Positions 60,321 through 64,000 of a DNA stretch of 64,000 nucleotides are shown one piece after another. The stretch spans positions 124,001 through 188,000 of the forward strand of contig CAJXTB010000009.1 of assembly GCA_913061235.1 (NCBI GenBank). Reading direction: 5' to 3'. This DNA comes from an uncultured Pseudomonadota bacterium. GTDB taxonomy: Bacteria > Myxococcota_A > UBA796 > GCA-2862545. The notes under the pieces were generated by a model that was not told the origin of the DNA, did not search any database, and worked only from the letters and a program-made list of their open reading frames with translations. Each line of letters begins with the position of its first letter. Position 1 is the first letter of the stretch. Both the position numbers and the translations under genes were made by a program.

Positions 60321-60685
60321 GTTTCCTCCGCTAGCACAGGACCTGCGTTTGAGAACGCATCCAGGGTGCCGCGAATGACGATGCCAATGAGGACGGTGTT
60401 GGCGCCAACGAGGACCCAGACAGGGCTAAACGCCACCATCAGGCCGACCCAGGCCAACATAGAACCGGTGGTCTTCACAATCACAACGCCGGTTGGGTCG
60501 ACAACGGTGTCACCTTCAAACATGTGCCCAAGGGCCCATGCGAGTGCAGCGAAGTTCAAGACCGCCAGCATGCCGCCCAACATGACCGGTACACCGCCCT
60601 GAACACCTGAGACAGCGAATCCGAGAACTGCCAATAAGGGCAGAACCAGAAGGCTCTCACGAAGGATGGTCTGGGGGGTCGTCAT
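60317..60685 (-). CDS. atpI: ATP synthase subunit I-like membrane protein
   Basis: A 122-residue protein with four hydrophobic helices, in the place and of the size of AtpI, which assists assembly of the c ring. The segments GGMLAVLNFAALAWAL and KTTGSMLAWVGLMV fit the ATP-synthase I family loosely. It overlaps the upstream atpZ-like gene by about 29 bases and atpB by 4 bases. Start Met 60685 is chosen over a longer frame to 60742 that would overlap more. Assignment rests mainly on position. Confidence 0.8.
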   Translation of the reverse strand: MTTPQTILRESLLVLPLLAVLGFAVSGVQGGVPVMLGGMLAVLNFAALAWALGHMFEGDTVVDPTGVVIVKTTGSMLAWVGLMVAFSPVWVLVGANTVLIGIVIRGTLDAFSNAGPVLAEET

Positions 60686-60899
60686 CAGGGGGGGAATCCA
60701 GCCGGTTGATTGCTTGGAAGAGCCGCAGAACGCCTGCGGCAAACCCGCCGAACGTTCCTAAAAGGAACAGCCAGGGTTCGGTCCCTACATACTTGTCTGC
60801 CAAGTATCCTAGGAGAGAGCCACTACCTGTGAGGACAGTGATTCCCGTGACCAAGGCCGCCGCTTGGAAAGCGCGATTCAGGCCGCTCTTATCGAGCAT
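60657..60899 (-). CDS. atpZ: AtpZ/AtpI-family small membrane protein
   Basis: An 80-residue protein with two transmembrane helices separated by LADKYVGTEPW, the form typical of AtpZ (F0F1-ATPase assembly or Mg/Ca transport accessory). The tail is acidic and Pro-rich. It is the first gene of the atpZ-atpI-atpB-atpE cluster. Confidence 0.86.
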   Translation of the reverse strand: MLDKSGLNRAFQAAALVTGITVLTGSGSLLGYLADKYVGTEPWLFLLGTFGGFAAGVLRLFQAINRLDSPPDDDPPDHPS

Positions 60900-61019
60900 C
60901 TTGAATCATGGACCCGTTCCCCCGGCTTCGGAGGGACGGCGACGTAGCACGCACCTGAAAGTGCGTCAACGCGCCGAAAATCGGCGGTTTTTCCACACGC
61001 CTACAACCGGCCTGCGACC

Positions 61020-62447
61020 TCACTCAGCGCCCATCCGGGTCGGGTCAAGAACATCGAGCTTGCCCTGCCACTCAAAGTCGTCGGGATCCAGCTCAGCGGC
61101 ACGCATGTAGGCACGCATGGCGTCTGGCTTTCGCCCGCTTTCAAGGTACGCATCGCCCAAATCGCCCCAAAGTTCGTCGTCATCCGCGCTCTGTGTAGTG
61201 AGCTCTTCGAGAAGTGTGACGAGGGTCTTTCCGGTGATCGACATCACCCCAACTCGTGCATCACGGTCGGTTGGACTATCGAGCAGCGCTGCCTCGAAGT
61301 GTTGCAGGGCGCCGGCACGGTCGCCGTTGGCCAGAGCGCTTCGACCCAGAGAAACCAGTGAATCCGACATGACCGGAGGCAACTCTGTGCCTCCTGCGCG
61401 AATGCCCCCAGGGATCCCAGTGCCGCCAGAAGGAGGCATGGGGATCTCGCCGTTGCACTCACGCACCCGTTCGAGCCATTCGCTGTCGCTGGGATCGATC
61501 TGCAACGCGCGCTGGTAGAGCTCGCAAGCCCGTTCGGTGTCTCCTTGCGTTCGCATCATGTCGCCGGCATCACCAATGCGTTCGTCATCACCCGAGCCCA
61601 GGGCCTCTGCAGCAAGGCGTCCCACAACATTGGGATCGAGACCGCCACAGCCGCTCACAGCCTCAATCCACTCACTGTCATCGGGATCGATGCTCATGGC
61701 GGTTTGGTACAGCTCGCAGGCGCGAGCCTCGTCGCCTTGATTGCGCAAGATGTCAGCTGCATCACCAATACGCTCGTCATCGTTGGAAGCGAGGGCTTCA
61801 GCCACGACCTGGTCGGTCAGCTCTGTTGTGGACTGGCCACAGCTACCGAGTGCTGTGATCCACTCGTTGTCGCCTGGATCGAGGGTGAACGCACGCATGT
61901 AGGTGGCACATGCCTCGTCTTCACGCCCCTCAGCGCGCAATCGGTCGGCGAGATCGCCAAGCCGCTCATCATCACTGGAGCTGGCCAAGGCGTCGATCAT
62001 CACGTCAATGTCTCCGCCATCGGAGAACTCAACGACCTTGCCCTGCCATTCGCTGTCGTCGGGGTCGAGAGTCAGCGCGTACTGGTAGTGCCGAAGGGCG
62101 GTCTTTCTGTCGCCCATTGCCCCGTAAGCGTCGCCAAGATCTCCCCACAATTCATCGTTGTTGGGATCTGAGAGCACCTGTTCCTCGAGCTCACGGACCG
62201 CTGGCGAACGGCCTTGTGACCCGGCACGCCGCTGCAGTTGTTCGTTCTCGGGATCTAGCCGCAACGCTTGGGAGTACGCGGTTGCCGCAGCTTCCGTGTC
62301 CCGATTCTTTCGGTGCGCATCTCCGAGGGCCACCCAAGCAGCCACTTCGGACGGATTGCGAAGCACCGAACGCTGCGCACTCTCGACGGCGCCTTGGTGG
62401 CTACACGCCCCTACCATCAACGCACTCACCAACATCCAAACACGCAT
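61020..62447 (-). CDS. TPR-repeat lipoprotein
   Basis: A 475-residue lipoprotein (signal ending VGACS) made almost wholly of tetratricopeptide repeats. The helical pairs end in the recurring consensus LDPDDSEW, and three middle modules of about 68 residues share SDDERIGDAxDxLRxQGDExRACELYQ; a Gly/Pro hinge (about 335-360) separates the last two TPRs. Such proteins form scaffolds for envelope complexes. GGAG lies 6 bases before ATG 62447. It is upstream of the atp genes with 120 bases between, and is downstream of another TPR protein. Confidence 0.85.
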   Translation of the reverse strand: MRVWMLVSALMVGACSHQGAVESAQRSVLRNPSEVAAWVALGDAHRKNRDTEAAATAYSQALRLDPENEQLQRRAGSQGRSPAVRELEEQVLSDPNNDELWGDLGDAYGAMGDRKTALRHYQYALTLDPDDSEWQGKVVEFSDGGDIDVMIDALASSSDDERLGDLADRLRAEGREDEACATYMRAFTLDPGDNEWITALGSCGQSTTELTDQVVAEALASNDDERIGDAADILRNQGDEARACELYQTAMSIDPDDSEWIEAVSGCGGLDPNVVGRLAAEALGSGDDERIGDAGDMMRTQGDTERACELYQRALQIDPSDSEWLERVRECNGEIPMPPSGGTGIPGGIRAGGTELPPVMSDSLVSLGRSALANGDRAGALQHFEAALLDSPTDRDARVGVMSITGKTLVTLLEELTTQSADDDELWGDLGDAYLESGRKPDAMRAYMRAAELDPDDFEWQGKLDVLDPTRMGAE

Positions 62448-62515
62448 CTGCATCTCCGCGGTCCAAGTCTGACGCCACGCTACCGCATACGACAAACGCG
62501 CGCAGGCCGCAGCGC

Positions 62516-63334
62516 TTACTCGTCGACGAGCTCGTCGGTAAGAATGCGTGCGCGAATACTGCCTGCACGGGCATCGAAGACGTCTTCGGGCAAGTCGGCA
62601 GCATCCAACTCGGCCAACGCTTCGTCCAAGTTGCCGAGGCGCTCCAAGCAGGTCGCGGAGCCCAAACGAGCCGCCGCATGGACCGACGGGTCATCGCCTT
62701 CTAGAGCGTCACGGTAAGCGGCAAGTGCGGCGGCTTCGTCGTCCTGAGCCAGAAGCAGCACTCCACGGGACAACTGAGCGCGACCCCGAGCACTTGGGTA
62801 GCCAATCTCCAGGGACTCTAGAGCGTCTAGAGCCGCGGTGATCTCGCCAGCTTCTTCAAATGCAGCTGCGGCACGACGAAGCCTGTCCGGCGCTTCAGCA
62901 GCCAGGGGGTCTGCCTTCCACGAATCGGTCAGCGCAATGGCTGCCGCCTCGGGACGATGCTCGCGGTGCCGAAGAATTCGTCCCACACGATCGAGTGCGC
63001 GTGCACGGTACGGGCTGTCTTCCATGACGGACAGACGGCGGAACCGTGTGCGGGAGCCTGTGGAGTCCTGAAGACTCACATCCAACACATTGCCGGCACG
63101 CCACAGAGCATCTTGCTGCTGATCGACCCACGGACTTGAGTTGGCAATCGCGTCATAGCGCTCAACCGCCAAGCCCGGATAACCGGCGCCGGCAGCGGCA
63201 TCTGCGAGAGGAAGAGCGAGTGGCGACCGCGCGCTCAAAAGCAACAACCCCGCCACCGTCAACAAGCCGCAAAAGCCAGTGAACGAAGCCGGGGTGAGCC
63301 ATTGAAGGCGATTGTGGGGCCTACGCAAAGCCAT
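62516..63334 (-). CDS. Membrane-anchored TPR protein
   Basis: A 272-residue protein with a single N-terminal hydrophobic helix (about 14-38), probably an anchor, and about six TPR-like helical pairs rich in Ala and Leu (for example AAAFEEAGEITAALDALESLEIGYPSARGRAQLSRGVLLL). No enzymatic motif. It lies between gyrA and the TPR lipoprotein, on the same strand as both. Partner and role unknown. Confidence 0.82.
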   Translation of the reverse strand: MALRRPHNRLQWLTPASFTGFCGLLTVAGLLLLSARSPLALPLADAAAGAGYPGLAVERYDAIANSSPWVDQQQDALWRAGNVLDVSLQDSTGSRTRFRRLSVMEDSPYRARALDRVGRILRHREHRPEAAAIALTDSWKADPLAAEAPDRLRRAAAAFEEAGEITAALDALESLEIGYPSARGRAQLSRGVLLLAQDDEAAALAAYRDALEGDDPSVHAAARLGSATCLERLGNLDEALAELDAADLPEDVFDARAGSIRARILTDELVDE

Positions 63335-63420
63335 CTCCCACTAGGTGACACCAGTAGAGTATCCGGCCAGCGGCAAGCGTGTCAACACGAGGTGTCAGGA
63401 GGTGGCGAAAAATTTTCGCC

Positions 63421-64000
63421 TTACTCCTCAGTCGTCTCGGTCTCTACGGGGGCCTCAACCTCGGCGGAGTCCTCGTTTGGCGTCTCTTCCGACCCTTCGG
63501 CCAGCACCTCTTCAGACTCGTCCTCATCTTCTGTGTCGGCTAAACGCTCAATGTCCACAATGCGTTCGTTGTCGTCCAAGCGCATCAAGCGCACGCCTCG
63601 GGTACTGCGACCTTCGAGCAAACGAACGTCAGCGGCGCCAATACGGATGACTCGACCGGTATCGGTGACGAGCATGACCTGATCGTCTGCCAGGACCGCG
63701 ACAGCACCAACAACGCCGGTCTCATCGTCGACCTTGATCGAGATAATGCCCTTGCCATTGCGCTTCTGGGCGCGGTAGGCCGGGAAGGGCGTACGCTTGC
63801 CGTAGCCGTGTTCGGTGACCGTGAGAAGCGTGGCTTCACCCGTATCTTCGACATCGTCTTCGCCATCTTCGCCATCTTGCTCTTCGGCTTCAATGACCTC
63901 TGGCTCGTCTTCGTCTTCCGACTCGTCAGACGATTGTGCGGGAGCCAAGACAGCGTCAACGAGGACATCGTCTCCAACAAGCGCCATGCCCTTATTGCCG
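63421..64000 (-). CDS. gyrA: DNA gyrase subunit A, C-terminal part (runs off the window)
   Basis: The last 192 residues of GyrA; the gene continues past the right edge. The visible part is the end of the C-terminal beta-pinwheel that wraps DNA: KGMALVGDDV, then LLTVTEHGYGKRT, GKGIISIKV, QVMLVTDTGRVIRI and GRSTRGVRLMRL. Between the first two segments there is an acidic insertion of about 30 residues that Escherichia coli GyrA lacks, and the protein ends in a further acidic tail of about 40 residues, as acidic tails do in other GyrA proteins where they tune supercoiling. Confidence 0.93.
   Translation of the reverse strand, partial: GNKGMALVGDDVLVDAVLAPAQSSDESEDEDEPEVIEAEEQDGEDGEDDVEDTGEATLLTVTEHGYGKRTPFPAYRAQKRNGKGIISIKVDDETGVVGAVAVLADDQVMLVTDTGRVIRIGAADVRLLEGRSTRGVRLMRLDDNERIVDIERLADTEDEDESEEVLAEGSEETPNEDSAEVEAPVETETTEE

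Overview
The window reads as a chromosome segment of a Gram-negative, GC-rich bacterium of the Myxococcota or a closely related former deltaproteobacterial lineage. The lineage call is an inference from several signatures seen here: a small MopE-like protein ending in a MYXO-CTERM-type sorting tail (57519-57857), an AgmX/PglI-type C-terminal domain (33701-34684), an OmpA protein with thrombospondin type 3 repeats (55522-57522), many lipoproteins with Asp-Thr-rich linkers behind the lipidated Cys, and a multidomain PUFA-like synthase. No rRNA, tRNA, CRISPR array, integrase, transposase or phage gene was recognised.

Layout. 1-4.7 kb: an acidic small protein, then an overlapping SNF2 helicase / SWIM zinc-finger pair. 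5.1-15.5 kb: one 3250-residue secondary-lipid/polyketide synthase that carries on a single chain nearly all activities normally divided among PfaA-PfaE, followed by a GNAT acetyltransferase; two DnaA-box-like sites lie just beyond it. 15.6-20.2 kb: a divergent sulfatase and a GH31 sulfoquinovosidase-like lipoprotein sharing a promoter region with a strong inverted repeat, then a carboxypeptidase-regulatory-like lipoprotein. 20.3-29.9 kb: aat, a membrane protein with eight acidic [D/E]-x-x-(P/N)-T-V motifs, metG, an M19-type dipeptidase and envelope proteins. 29.9-33.6 kb: a three-gene operon (acyltransferase and two paralogous polytopic membrane proteins) joined by GTGA overlaps. 33.7-41 kb: AgmX-like protein, infC (apparently starting at CTG), a methyltransferase-VanX-like fusion lipoprotein, a YpfJ-type zinc peptidase and a fused alpha-beta E1 dehydrogenase. 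41-50.3 kb: an FAD oxidoreductase, a FadL porin, other envelope proteins and a decayed ceramidase-like gene. 50.4-55.1 kb: an NTT-like transporter/HEAT protein overlapped by a cyclic-nucleotide-binding protein, and a discoidin-like secreted protein. 55.5-64 kb: OmpA/TSP3 cluster, the F0 genes atpZ-atpI-atpB-atpE, two TPR proteins and the 3' part of gyrA.

The strongest candidate for something unusual is the single-chain synthase. All four of its ACP repeats have Thr where the phosphopantetheine Ser belongs, yet the same chain ends in a phosphopantetheinyl transferase domain with its motifs intact. Other points worth checking are the secreted methyltransferase-dipeptidase fusion, the NTT-HEAT/cNMP-binding pair, the Thr-Val motif array, a non-canonical infC start with a tandem duplication of its 3' end, and a heptamer-built repeat family at 34.8 and 55.3 kb.

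Start codons were chosen from Shine-Dalgarno-like sequence, signal-peptide fit and family length. All family assignments come from motif recognition by eye, without database searches.
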